Below are positions 1 through 5,321 of a DNA stretch of 5,457 bases, piece after piece. A program made the translations under genes and the position numbers. The stretch lies in contig CAMNLO010000136.1 of the NCBI GenBank assembly GCA_946543095.1, positions 1-5,457 on the forward strand, given 5' to 3'. The notes beneath the pieces were generated by a model. It worked only from the letters and a program-made list of their open reading frames with translations. It was not told the DNA's origin and did not search any database. The stretch is from an uncultured bacterium (GTDB lineage: Bacteria > Bacillota > Clostridia > Lachnospirales > Lachnospiraceae). Position 1 is the stretch's first letter. The number at the start of each line of letters is the position of its first letter.

Positions 1-636
1 CATGGAGAACATGCCCTTCTTCATCTCGCCGCCGTACCAGGTGTTGATGATGACGGACTCGCGGCTGGTGATGTTGAAGGCCGCGCAGGTCTCGGAACGA
101 AGGCCCAGCTCCTTGAAGTTCTCCACCTTTGCCTTGGAAGCATTGTAGATCACGAAATCCGGCTCAAAATTCGCCAGCTCCTCATCCGTGGGCTGGATGA
201 ACATGTTCTTGACGAAGTGTGCCTGCCATGCCACCTCCATGATGAAACGGACTGCCATGCGGGTGTCCTTATTGGCTCCGCAGAAGGCATCCACCACGAA
301 AAGGCGCTTGCCGGAGAGCTCGTCCTGGGCGATCTTCTTTACCGCGTCCCAGGTCTCCTTTGTCATCACATGGTTGTCATTGGGATATTCCTCGGTGTTC
401 CACCAGATGGTGTCTTTGGAATTCTCATCCATGACGATGTATTTATCCTTGGGGGAACGGCCGGTGAAGATACCGGTCATGACATTCACGGCGTCCAGCT
501 CAGTCAGCACGCCCTTGTCGAAGCCTTCCAGCTCCGGCTTCATCTCCTCATCGAAAAGGAATTCGTAGGACGGGTTGTGCTCGATCCGGGTGGTGCCTGT
601 GATGCCGTACTTGGTTAAATCCTTCAATTCTGCCAT
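1..636 (-). CDS. pckA: Phosphoenolpyruvate carboxykinase (ATP), N-terminal 212 codons (runs off the left edge)
   Basis: Cytosolic enzyme that interconverts oxaloacetate + ATP with phosphoenolpyruvate + CO2 + ADP; in fermenting anaerobes it can run in the carboxylating direction. The reading frame is open from the ATG at 636 to the window edge, giving 212 of roughly 530-540 residues usual for the family. It shows the substrate-binding motif [11 protein letters not shown] at residues 58-68, whose R60 corresponds to the PEP/oxaloacetate arginine (R65 in E. coli). The motif [14 protein letters not shown] is at 198-211, with Y201 and K207 matching E. coli Y207 and metal-ligand K213. The P-loop and C-terminal nucleotide domain lie outside the window. 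The start is fixed by an AAGGAG ribosome site at 643-648, 6 nt from the ATG. It lies 21 nt downstream of the stop of a small gene on the same strand and has no clear promoter of its own, so I infer co-transcription with that gene. The family assignment is very secure. Confidence 0.97.
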   Translation of the reverse strand, partial: MAELKDLTKYGITGTTRIEHNPSYEFLFDEEMKPELEGFDKGVLTELDAVNVMTGIFTGRSPKDKYIVMDENSKDTIWWNTEEYPNDNHVMTKETWDAVKKIAQDELSGKRLFVVDAFCGANKDTRMAVRFIMEVAWQAHFVKNMFIQPTDEELANFEPDFVIYNASKAKVENFKELGLRSETCAAFNITSRESVIINTWYGGEMKKGMFSM

Positions 637-657
637 ACTGCTCTCCTTCTTTCTTAT

Positions 658-816
658 TTATGCTGATTTACTTGTTTCCAACTCTTTGTGTATCCCTGCC
701 GCATCATCCGCTGAAACCCTGCCGGCCACAGCAAGGATAAGGTTGCAAATCTGATCGCCGCTCCATCCGATATGGCGGAGAAACCCGATCATATTTCCTG
801 TTTCCTCAGGCTGCAT
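658..816 (-). CDS. Small protein (52 aa) upstream of pckA, paralogue of the small protein upstream of deoD
   Basis: Unrecognised short gene, supported by three things. It has a strong GGGAGGTG ribosome site (821-828) 6 nt before the ATG. It fills the gap between the carrier gene and pckA, ending 21 nt before the pckA start. It also aligns end to end, without gaps, to the 51-residue protein at 3175-3330. Thirteen positions are identical (M1, E5, T6, N8, I10, L13, G17, S19, I23, A40, E45, T48, K50), with many conservative changes (R14/K, Q22/E, V30/I, V34/I, D37/E, D38/E). The pattern suggests two or three short helices: a helix to about residue 16, a turn at G17-W18-S19, a hydrophobic helix at about 20-32, and a charged C-terminal helix after S35. 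There is no signal peptide or clear membrane segment. The G-x-S turn followed by an amphipathic helix faintly resembles a helix-turn-helix, but I do not assign DNA binding. Function unknown; co-transcription with pckA is inferred. Confidence 0.78.
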   Translation of the reverse strand: MQPEETGNMIGFLRHIGWSGDQICNLILAVAGRVSADDAAGIHKELETSKSA

Positions 817-831
817 ACCGCACCTCCCAAA

Positions 832-860
832 ATTCTACACCAAAACCCGCATAAGTTCAA
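832..860 (-). promoter_or_regulatory. Possible promoter for the small gene and pckA
   Basis: On the minus strand TTGAAC (855-860) is followed after exactly 17 nt by TAGAAT (832-837), matching the sigma-A consensus at 4/6 and 5/6 bases. It lies in the 71-nt gap after the carrier gene. The caveat is that a start about 7 nt beyond the -10 box falls at about 825, inside the ribosome site at 821-828. The transcript would then have a very short leader and part of the GGGAGGTG would be lost. It may be a chance match, with transcription reading through from the carrier gene. Confidence 0.35.
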
Positions 861-887
861 CCAAAGCAAGGGTTATATGAAACAAAC

Positions 888-2405
888 TCACTCCGTCTCC
901 GGCAGCAGCTTATACAGCGCCACCATGACGCCCACCATCAGCGCGATGCCGATCAAAAGACTGATCACCGGGTTCACCACGAAGCCGGCGATGAGATAGG
1001 CCACGAAGCTCACTCCCGCCGCCGTTAACGCATAGGGCAGCTGGGTGTTTACATGGGCGATATGGTCACATTGGGCCCCGGCGGAGCTCATTATGGTGGT
1101 GTCCGAAATCGGGGAACAGTGGTCCCCGCAGACCGCGCCGGCCATACAGGCGGAAACGCAGATGATGGCCAGGGGGTTCCCGTCCTCCAGGCTGAAGATG
1201 CTTAAGGTGATGGGAATCAGGATCCCGAAGGTCCCCCAGCTGGTGCCCGTGGCAAAGGACAGGAACACGGCAATGAGGAAGATGATGGCGGGAAGGAAGT
1301 TCATGAAGCTGCCTGCGCTCTGCTGCACAAGGCCCGCCACATACTCCTTGGCCCCAAGGGAATCCGTCATGGACTTTAAGGTCCAGGCCAGGGTCAGGAT
1401 GCAGATGGCGGAGACCATCGCCTTAAAGCCCTGGGTGATGCATTCCATAATGGAGGTAAAGGGAAGAACTCTCCGCACCAGATAAAACAGCATGGTGATC
1501 ACCATGGCCACAAAGGAGCCGAAGACCAGACCCACGGAGGCGTCGGAATTGGCGAAGCTGTCGATGAAGCTTTCTCCCTCGAAGAAGCCGCCGGTGTAGA
1601 TCATGCCGATGACACAGCTGATGATCAGGGCCACGATGGGCAGCACCAGATCGATGACCTTTCCGTTGCCCTCGGGCTTATCCGCATTGGAATAATCCGG
1701 CGCTGCCACAGTAAACAGATCGCCCTTTTTCGCGTTCTCCTCATGCTTCTTCATGGGGCCGTACTCAATGCCGAACCGGCATAACAGGATCATCATGAGG
1801 ATGGTCAGAAGGGCGTAGTAGTTATAGGGAATGGCCCTCACGAAAAGCATCAGGCCGTTGGTCCCCTCCGGCGCGAAGCCGGAGACCGCAGCGGCCCAGG
1901 AGGACACCGGGGCGATGATGCAGACGGGAGCCGCCGTGGAATCGATCAGGTAGGCCAGCTTCGCCCTGGAGATCTTGTGCCTGTCCGTTACGGGGCGCAT
2001 CACGCTGCCCACGGTGAGGCAGTTGAAATAGTCGTCGATAAAGATCAGGATCCCCAGCAAGATGGTGTCCATCTCCGCGGCAATACGGGTCTTATGATGC
2101 TCATAGGCCCATTTCCCGAAGGCCGCGGAGCCGCCGGCTTTGTTCATCAGCGCCACGATGATCCCGAGGAACACCAAAAAGATCAGGATCCCCATGTTGT
2201 AGGGATCCGCCAGGGAGGCGATCATGCCGTCATTGAAGACGTGCTCCATGGTTCCCACAAAGGAAAAGCCCGAGTAGAACATGCCGCCCACCAGAATGCC
2301 GATGAACAGCGAGCTGTAGACCTCCTTTGTGATTAGGGCAAGGCCGATGGCCACGATGGCCGGGACCAGGGCCCAGAAGGTGGAATAAAAGGTTTCCAGT
2401 GTCAT
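888..2405 (-). CDS. NhaC-superfamily Na+/H+ antiporter or related amino-acid carrier (505 aa)
   Basis: Polytopic inner-membrane carrier of the NhaC / ion-transporter superfamily (Pfam Na_H_antiporter type). About 11-13 hydrophobic segments run through the protein, for example near residues 11-25, 31-50, 70-88, 113-130, 155-172, 190-210, 252-271, 293-311, 367-387, 411-428 and 462-498. Signature stretches are FIDDYFNCLTVG at 122-133, with paired acidic D124/D125 that probably bind a cation, ATGTSWGTFG at 385-394, and GDHCSPISDTTIMSS at 427-441. A hydrophilic, charged loop at about 212-250 separates two halves. The length is normal for the two-repeat form. The start at 2405 has a modest GAGG site (2413-2416) 7 nt away and matches the expected N-terminus. 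Members are usually labelled sodium/proton antiporters, but some relatives are predicted methionine, tyrosine or lysine transporters, and malate/lactate exchangers exist, so the substrate is open. The adjacent genes do not settle it. No clear promoter or terminator is visible for this gene alone. Confidence 0.93.
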   Translation of the reverse strand: MTLETFYSTFWALVPAIVAIGLALITKEVYSSLFIGILVGGMFYSGFSFVGTMEHVFNDGMIASLADPYNMGILIFLVFLGIIVALMNKAGGSAAFGKWAYEHHKTRIAAEMDTILLGILIFIDDYFNCLTVGSVMRPVTDRHKISRAKLAYLIDSTAAPVCIIAPVSSWAAAVSGFAPEGTNGLMLFVRAIPYNYYALLTILMMILLCRFGIEYGPMKKHEENAKKGDLFTVAAPDYSNADKPEGNGKVIDLVLPIVALIISCVIGMIYTGGFFEGESFIDSFANSDASVGLVFGSFVAMVITMLFYLVRRVLPFTSIMECITQGFKAMVSAICILTLAWTLKSMTDSLGAKEYVAGLVQQSAGSFMNFLPAIIFLIAVFLSFATGTSWGTFGILIPITLSIFSLEDGNPLAIICVSACMAGAVCGDHCSPISDTTIMSSAGAQCDHIAHVNTQLPYALTAAGVSFVAYLIAGFVVNPVISLLIGIALMVGVMVALYKLLPETE

Positions 2406-2420
2406 TGTTTTGCCTCATGT

Positions 2421-2459
2421 CGCGAGTGAAACCAGTGGAATCAGCTGGCGGAGCTCGCG
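2421..2459 (-). other. Imperfect stem-loop in the leader of the NhaC-type carrier gene
   Basis: The outer arms CGCGAG and CTCGCG (6 bp, perfect) enclose symmetric 5-nt internal loops and an inner CCAG/CTGG stem with a 9-nt loop. The structure ends 15 nt before the carrier ATG and just upstream of its GAGG ribosome site. No T-run follows, so it is not an ordinary intrinsic terminator. It could affect RNA stability or translation, or be a chance inverted repeat. Confidence 0.35.
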
Positions 2460-2472
2460 TCGCCAACTGTGT

Positions 2473-2499
2473 GCCTGAACATGCAGGGCATCATCAGGC
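2473..2499 (-). other. Stem-loop overlapping the stop codon of the coiled-coil gene
   Basis: The arms GCCTGA and TCAGGC (6 bp, perfect) surround a 2x2 internal mismatch, an inner ATGC/GCAT stem and a 3-nt loop. The structure spans the TGA at 2494-2496. There is no following T-run, so canonical intrinsic termination is unlikely. It could be a 3'-end stabiliser or a weak attenuating element between the coiled-coil gene and the carrier gene. Confidence 0.35.
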
Positions 2500-2970
2500 C
2501 ATTTTCTCCTCACTACAGGGCTCCTGACCGGCGATATGCTCCATGGATTCCGTGATCTCCTCCATGCTGTGGACCTGCTGCCGGGAAAGCTCCTCTGTTT
2601 CCCGGATCATGGTGTCCATATCGTCCACTGAGTTTAACAGCTCCTCCAGAGCGGCTTTGGCTTCTTTCGCCACGGTTTTGCCGTTCATGATCTCGTCGAT
2701 GGTGTCTGACGCAAGAAGCCTTGCTTCCTCCGAATCCTTCGCATCCTCACCCGGCAGGAGCTTCTCCAGCTCCTCCGCGGCCTCCTCGATGCGGTCCAGG
2801 GCATCCGCCGCCAGCCTGGTCTGCAGGGCGCCGAGCTCAGCCCGCTCCTTTACCCGATGAAGCATCTCCGCGATCTCGTCGATGATATCCGCCATGCCCT
2901 TCGTTCTGTCGGTCTCGTCCTCAAAGGCTTCGGAAAGCTCTTTCAGTCTTGCTGCCAGATCTTTTTCCAT
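2494..2970 (-). CDS. Acidic cytoplasmic coiled-coil protein, function unknown (158 aa)
   Basis: I do not recognise a named family. The protein is strongly acidic and almost entirely helical by composition, rich in E, A, L, D, K and M, with heptad-like spacing and no signal peptide or membrane segment. Numbered from the ATG at 2970, residues about 20-65 and 95-150 look like two long amphipathic helices, separated by a short break at L-P-G-E-D near residue 75. The C-terminal helix, with its S-R-Q-Q-V-H-S-M-E-E-I pattern, resembles the cytoplasmic arm of methyl-accepting chemotaxis proteins. The hallmark receptor tip that binds CheA/CheW is absent, so it is not a chemoreceptor as it stands. Two starts are possible: ATG 2982, which directly abuts AGGGGG (2983-2988) with no spacer, and ATG 2970, 12 nt from it. 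I prefer 2970 but the spacing is long. An extended -10 promoter lies just upstream. It is followed by the NhaC-type carrier gene 88 nt downstream on the same strand. Coding is supported by the long frame, the composition and the promoter; function cannot be assigned. Confidence 0.82.
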   Translation of the reverse strand: MEKDLAARLKELSEAFEDETDRTKGMADIIDEIAEMLHRVKERAELGALQTRLAADALDRIEEAAEELEKLLPGEDAKDSEEARLLASDTIDEIMNGKTVAKEAKAALEELLNSVDDMDTMIRETEELSRQQVHSMEEITESMEHIAGQEPCSEEKMA

Positions 2971-2982
2971 AACCAGTGACAT

Positions 2983-2988
2983 CCCCCT
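2983..2988 (-). promoter_or_regulatory. Ribosome site that decides the coiled-coil start
   Basis: AGGGGG on the minus strand touches ATG 2982 with no spacer and is 12 nt from the in-frame ATG 2970. Normal spacing is about 5-10 nt, so neither fit is ideal. The 12-nt spacer is the more workable of the two, which favours a protein starting M-E-K-D. Confidence 0.45.
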
Positions 2989-3007
2989 GTAGATATAGTC
3001 GAAAGAA

Positions 3008-3036
3008 AGTATAGCATACCTATTTGAAATAATGTA
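3008..3036 (-). promoter_or_regulatory. Extended -10 promoter for the coiled-coil gene
   Basis: On the minus strand TATACT (3008-3013, 5/6 match to TATAAT) is preceded directly by TGC (3014-3016), the TGn extension. The hexamer 17 nt further upstream, TACATT (3031-3036), is a poor -35 box, as is common for extended -10 promoters. The predicted start near 3001 leaves a leader of about 30 nt to ATG 2970. Confidence 0.55.
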
Positions 3037-3100
3037 TACTTAATCCTAAACGAATTAAATAAAATCTTTCGGGATATCCTCGCTCAGAGAATCATTTGTA

Positions 3101-3116
3101 TTTGAGCAAGCGCAAA
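3101..3116. promoter_or_regulatory. Near-palindrome, candidate operator between divergent promoters
   Basis: TTTGAGCAAGCGCAAA has 7-bp arms with one mismatched pair around a central AA. It lies directly against the weak -35 region (3117-3122) of the plus-strand promoter, a usual place for an activator or repressor site. The size and symmetry fit a dimeric regulator, but I cannot match it to a specific factor, and it does not fit the CcpA cre consensus. A chance palindrome is possible. Confidence 0.3.
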
Positions 3117-3145
3117 CTGCAATTACTTTCTTTGCCTGCTATAAT
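3117..3145 (+). promoter_or_regulatory. Extended -10 promoter for the small gene-deoD unit
   Basis: A perfect TATAAT (3140-3145) is preceded by TGC (3137-3139), giving a consensus extended -10 element. The -35 hexamer at 17-nt spacing, CTGCAA (3117-3122), matches only 3/6. The predicted start near 3152 gives a leader of about 23 nt before ATG 3175. It would also place an alternative ATG at 3154 almost at the transcript end, which argues for the 3175 start. Confidence 0.7.
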
Positions 3146-3156
3146 TTCTCAGAATG

Positions 3157-3166
3157 AAAGGGGGGG
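3157..3166 (+). promoter_or_regulatory. G-rich ribosome site of the small gene upstream of deoD
   Basis: AAAGGGGGGG ends 8 nt before ATG 3175. It is an unusual all-G version of the Shine-Dalgarno sequence, containing seven consecutive G. It lies between the in-frame ATG at 3154 and the ATG at 3175, and it selects the latter. Confidence 0.55.
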
Positions 3167-3174
3167 ACCAGAAC

Positions 3175-3330
3175 ATGCCCCAGAAGGAAACCACCAATGC
3201 GATCATTAAGCTGAAAGAAATGGGACATTCCGACAGAGAGATCATTTCCTTTCTGACTTTCATTGAAACCCACATTCCGTCCGAGGAGGAAGCAAAAGAA
3301 GCGATCGAACGGGATACAGCCAAAGACTGA
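3175..3330 (+). CDS. Small protein (51 aa) upstream of deoD, paralogue of the small protein upstream of pckA
   Basis: Unrecognised short gene, expressed from the consensus extended -10 promoter at 3117-3145, with a G-rich ribosome site 8 nt before the ATG. An in-frame ATG at 3154 would add seven residues but lies only about 2 nt after the predicted transcript start, so it is less likely. The protein is charged and probably helical: helix at about 5-16, turn G17-H18-S19, helix at about 20-32 with the hydrophobic run I23-I24-S-F-L-T-F-I30, a P35 break, then an acidic helix E37-D47. It aligns without gaps over its whole length to the protein at 658-816 (13 of 51 positions identical, including E5-T6-x-N8, G17-x-S19 and I23). 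It ends 19 nt before the deoD start, so the two genes are surely co-transcribed. There is no signal peptide or clear membrane anchor. Function is unknown; a regulatory or partner role for the downstream enzyme is only a hypothesis. Confidence 0.85.
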   Translation: MPQKETTNAIIKLKEMGHSDREIISFLTFIETHIPSEEEAKEAIERDTAKD

Positions 3331-3349
3331 GCTCCGGGGAGGGTACACT

Positions 3350-4057
3350 ATGGCCACACCGCACAACACCGCAGAAAAAGGCGACATCGCGAAAACCGTA
3401 CTGATGCCGGGGGATCCTCTCCGGGCGAAATTCATCGCGGAGAATTATCTTACCGATGCGAAATGCTTCAACGAGGTCCGGGGGATGCTGGGCTTCACCG
3501 GAAAGTACGAGGGGAAGGAGCTCTCCGTTATGGGCCACGGCATGGGCATGCCCTCCATCGGGATCTACACCTATGAGCTCTTCCACTTCTATGACTGCGA
3601 AAACATCATCCGCATCGGGAGCGCGGGGAGCCTGCAGGAGAATGTGAACGTGAAGGATCTGGTCTTCGCCATGGCCGCCAGCAGCGATTCCAGCTACGGC
3701 AATCAGTACCGCCTGCCCGGCAGCTTCAGCCCTGCTGCGGATTTCGGGCTGCTGGAGAAGGCGGTGGCAGCGGCCAGGGAGCTGGGGGTGGCCTTCCATG
3801 TGGGCAATGTACTCTCTACCGATGTCTTCTACCGCAATGACAACATCAACGACTTATACCGCGACATGGGCGTGCTGGCCTGCGAGATGGAAGCCGCAGC
3901 CCTCTACATGAACGCTGCGGAGGCAAAGAAAAAGGCCCTGACCATCCTGACGGTGTCGGACCATCTCTACAAAAACGAATCCATGAGCGCCGAGGAGCGC
4001 CAGACCAGCTTCCGGGATATGATGGAGGTGGCGCTGCGGACAGCCATCCGGCTCTGA
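3350..4057 (+). CDS. deoD: Purine-nucleoside phosphorylase, DeoD type (235 aa)
   Basis: Cytosolic hexameric-type phosphorylase that splits purine (deoxy)ribonucleosides with phosphate into free base and (deoxy)ribose 1-phosphate, in purine salvage and nucleoside catabolism. It begins M-A-T-P-H like E. coli DeoD, with H5 from the neighbouring-subunit site. GDPLRAK at 21-27 includes phosphate ligand R25, and R44 is conserved. R88 lies in IRIGSAGS (87-94). CEMEAA at 178-183 holds the ribose-binding M180/E181. TVSDH at 201-205 holds the catalytic D204, and R217 completes the Asp-Arg pair that protonates the base. The length is normal (E. coli 239). An upstream in-frame ATG at 3263 would add 29 basic residues overlapping the small gene. 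I reject it because GGGGAGGG (3336-3343) sits 6 nt before ATG 3350 and the family N-terminus starts there. It is the second gene of the small gene-deoD unit and is followed by a strong terminator. Confidence 0.97.
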   Translation: MATPHNTAEKGDIAKTVLMPGDPLRAKFIAENYLTDAKCFNEVRGMLGFTGKYEGKELSVMGHGMGMPSIGIYTYELFHFYDCENIIRIGSAGSLQENVNVKDLVFAMAASSDSSYGNQYRLPGSFSPAADFGLLEKAVAAARELGVAFHVGNVLSTDVFYRNDNINDLYRDMGVLACEMEAAALYMNAAEAKKKALTILTVSDHLYKNESMSAEERQTSFRDMMEVALRTAIRL

Positions 4058-4086
4058 TCCGGATCCATGCGGCTCAGAATCATTGG

Positions 4087-4112
4087 AAAGCGCCGGCGAT
4101 GCCGGCGTTTTT
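4087..4112 (+). terminator. Intrinsic terminator after deoD
   Basis: A perfect 7-bp GC stem, CGCCGGC (4091-4097) and GCCGGCG (4101-4107), has a 3-nt GAT loop and is followed by five T (4108-4112). The stem can extend through AAAG pairing with the first T residues (A-U pairs plus one G-U). It starts 30 nt after the deoD stop and 41-66 nt before ansA, separating the two genes. The opposite strand lacks a good T-run, so it acts on the plus strand. Confidence 0.92.
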
Positions 4113-4152
4113 CAGACCCTGTGCCATCCCGGTCATTTGAAATGGTTTTGTT

Positions 4153-5154
4153 ATGAAAAAGATACTGCTGATCGCAACAGGCGGGACCATCGCATCCCGC
4201 TATACGGAAAACGGCCTGTCGCCGCAGATCTCCGGCGAGGAGCTTCTGAGCTTTGTGCCGGAAGGGGGGGAATTCTGCAAAACAGATGTAATCTCGCCCT
4301 TCAGCCTGGACAGCACCAATGTGCAAAGCGCACAATGGCTTGCCCTTGAGAAAGCCATCGAGGATCACTATGACAGCTATGACGGCTTTGTGATCTGTCA
4401 CGGAACGGACACTCTGGCCTACACCGCAGCCGCCCTGTCCTACCTGATCCAGAACAGCAGAAAGCCCATCATCCTGACCGGGGCACAGAGGCCCATCGAC
4501 CTTCCCGTGACGGATGCAAGGACCAATCTGCTGGACAGCCTGCGCTTTGCGGCGCAGGACAGGGCCCACGGGGTGTGCATCGTGTTCAGCGGGCAGGTCA
4601 TCGCAGGAACCAGGGCAAAGAAGGAGCGGACCCAGAGCTACAACGCCTTTGCGAGCATCAACTACCCTCCCATCGCCGTGATACAGCAAAAACGCATCAT
4701 CTTCTACATTGATGATGGGGATCTCAAAGCGGGCAATACCCTGTTCTATCATGACATGGATCCCAGAGTATTCCTCTATAAGCTGATCCCGGGCAGCAGC
4801 GGCGAGGTCCTGAAGCATCTGCTGCCGGACTATGATGCGCTGATCATTGAATCCTTCGGCGTGGGCGGGATCCCCGATTATGGGGAAAACAGTATTGCCG
4901 GAGGGCTGAAAGAATGGAGGAAAGCCGGGAAGCCTGTCATCATGGCCACACAGGTCACGAACGAGGGCAGCGATATGAGCGTGTACCAGGTGGGCCAGAC
5001 GATCAAGGACGCTTTCGACCTGCCGGAATCCTTCGACATGACACTGGAATCCACGGTCACAAAGACCATGTGGATCCTTTCCCAGACCCGGGATCCGGCG
5101 GAATTCAAACGCTTATTCTATCGGACGGTCAATCACGATATTCTCTTTCGTTAA
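4153..5154 (+). CDS. ansA: L-asparaginase, cytoplasmic AnsA type (333 aa)
   Basis: Hydrolyses L-asparagine to aspartate and ammonia. The N-terminus carries the first signature, ATGGTIAS at 8-15, with nucleophile T12. The second signature, HGTDT at 83-87, carries the T85-D86 pair of the second catalytic site. S54 is a substrate ligand, and K157 (in the stretch G-T-R-A-K-K at 152-157) aligns with the conserved catalytic lysine. The small C-terminal domain begins after about residue 200, with ESFGVGGIP at 233-241 typical of the family. There is no signal peptide: the first hydrophobic stretch is the first beta strand, so the enzyme is cytosolic, like E. coli and B. subtilis AnsA. The length fits (about 330-340). 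The start is chosen by the family N-terminus; the ribosome site is poor, with no AGGAGG-like stretch within 15 nt. It lies 40 nt after a strong terminator and shows no convincing promoter in that gap, so its expression route is unclear. Confidence 0.96.
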   Translation: MKKILLIATGGTIASRYTENGLSPQISGEELLSFVPEGGEFCKTDVISPFSLDSTNVQSAQWLALEKAIEDHYDSYDGFVICHGTDTLAYTAAALSYLIQNSRKPIILTGAQRPIDLPVTDARTNLLDSLRFAAQDRAHGVCIVFSGQVIAGTRAKKERTQSYNAFASINYPPIAVIQQKRIIFYIDDGDLKAGNTLFYHDMDPRVFLYKLIPGSSGEVLKHLLPDYDALIIESFGVGGIPDYGENSIAGGLKEWRKAGKPVIMATQVTNEGSDMSVYQVGQTIKDAFDLPESFDMTLESTVTKTMWILSQTRDPAEFKRLFYRTVNHDILFR

Positions 5155-5321
5155 ACCTTCAAAAGAAGAACACTCCGCTTCAGGATATTATACTTCAGAC
5201 AGCGGAAAACCATCTTACGAGATGTGAGCAGTTGTTCGGAATAAGCAGATACGACAGGCGGCTTTCGAAACATTTTTGATCATCATGTCATTCTGTTCCA
5301 GAATATGATAGAATACCGCAC
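5155..5321. other. Intergenic spacer, no gene or clear signal
   Basis: This 167-nt stretch after ansA is AT-richer than the genes to its left. A CCGCT/AGCGG pair at about 5177-5211 encloses too large a loop and has no T-run, so I see no convincing terminator for ansA. TATGAT (5304-5309) and TGA-TAGAAT (5306-5314) resemble -10 boxes for the following gene, but no good -35 box is found. No supported short gene is present on either strand. Confidence 0.5.

Noticed and set aside
188..618. Plus-strand open frames opposite pckA
   Set aside because: Both are antisense to a highly conserved enzyme and have no ribosome site or family likeness.
841..887. Possible terminator after the carrier gene (AACCC ... 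GGGTT)
   Set aside because: The stem is only 5 bp with a loop of about 21 nt and a poor T-run, so it is not a credible intrinsic terminator.
1977..2336. Plus-strand open frame opposite the carrier gene
   Set aside because: Antisense shadow of the NhaC-type gene, with an H-, Q- and D-rich translation and no start signals.
3160..3166. Seven-G run in the ribosome site of the small gene (another lies at 4264-4270 in ansA) as a phase-variation tract
   Set aside because: Seven bases is short for a slippage switch, the ansA run encodes an ordinary E-G-G segment, and housekeeping genes are unlikely targets.
3263..3349. 29-residue N-terminal extension of DeoD from ATG 3263
   Set aside because: It overlaps the small gene in another frame and has no good ribosome site, while ATG 3350 has one and matches the conserved family N-terminus.
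3260..3799. Minus-strand open frame (179 codons) opposite the small gene and deoD
   Set aside because: Antisense to deoD, with an unnatural composition rich in H, P, R and D and no ribosome site. A shadow frame.
3967..4818. Long open frame (283 codons) on the minus strand opposite deoD and ansA
   Set aside because: It lies antisense to two clearly conserved enzyme genes, crosses the deoD terminator, and its translation resembles no protein. It is a shadow of GC-rich codon use.
5177..5211. CCGCT ... AGCGG inverted pair after ansA
   Set aside because: Five base pairs with a large loop and no T-run; not a convincing terminator.
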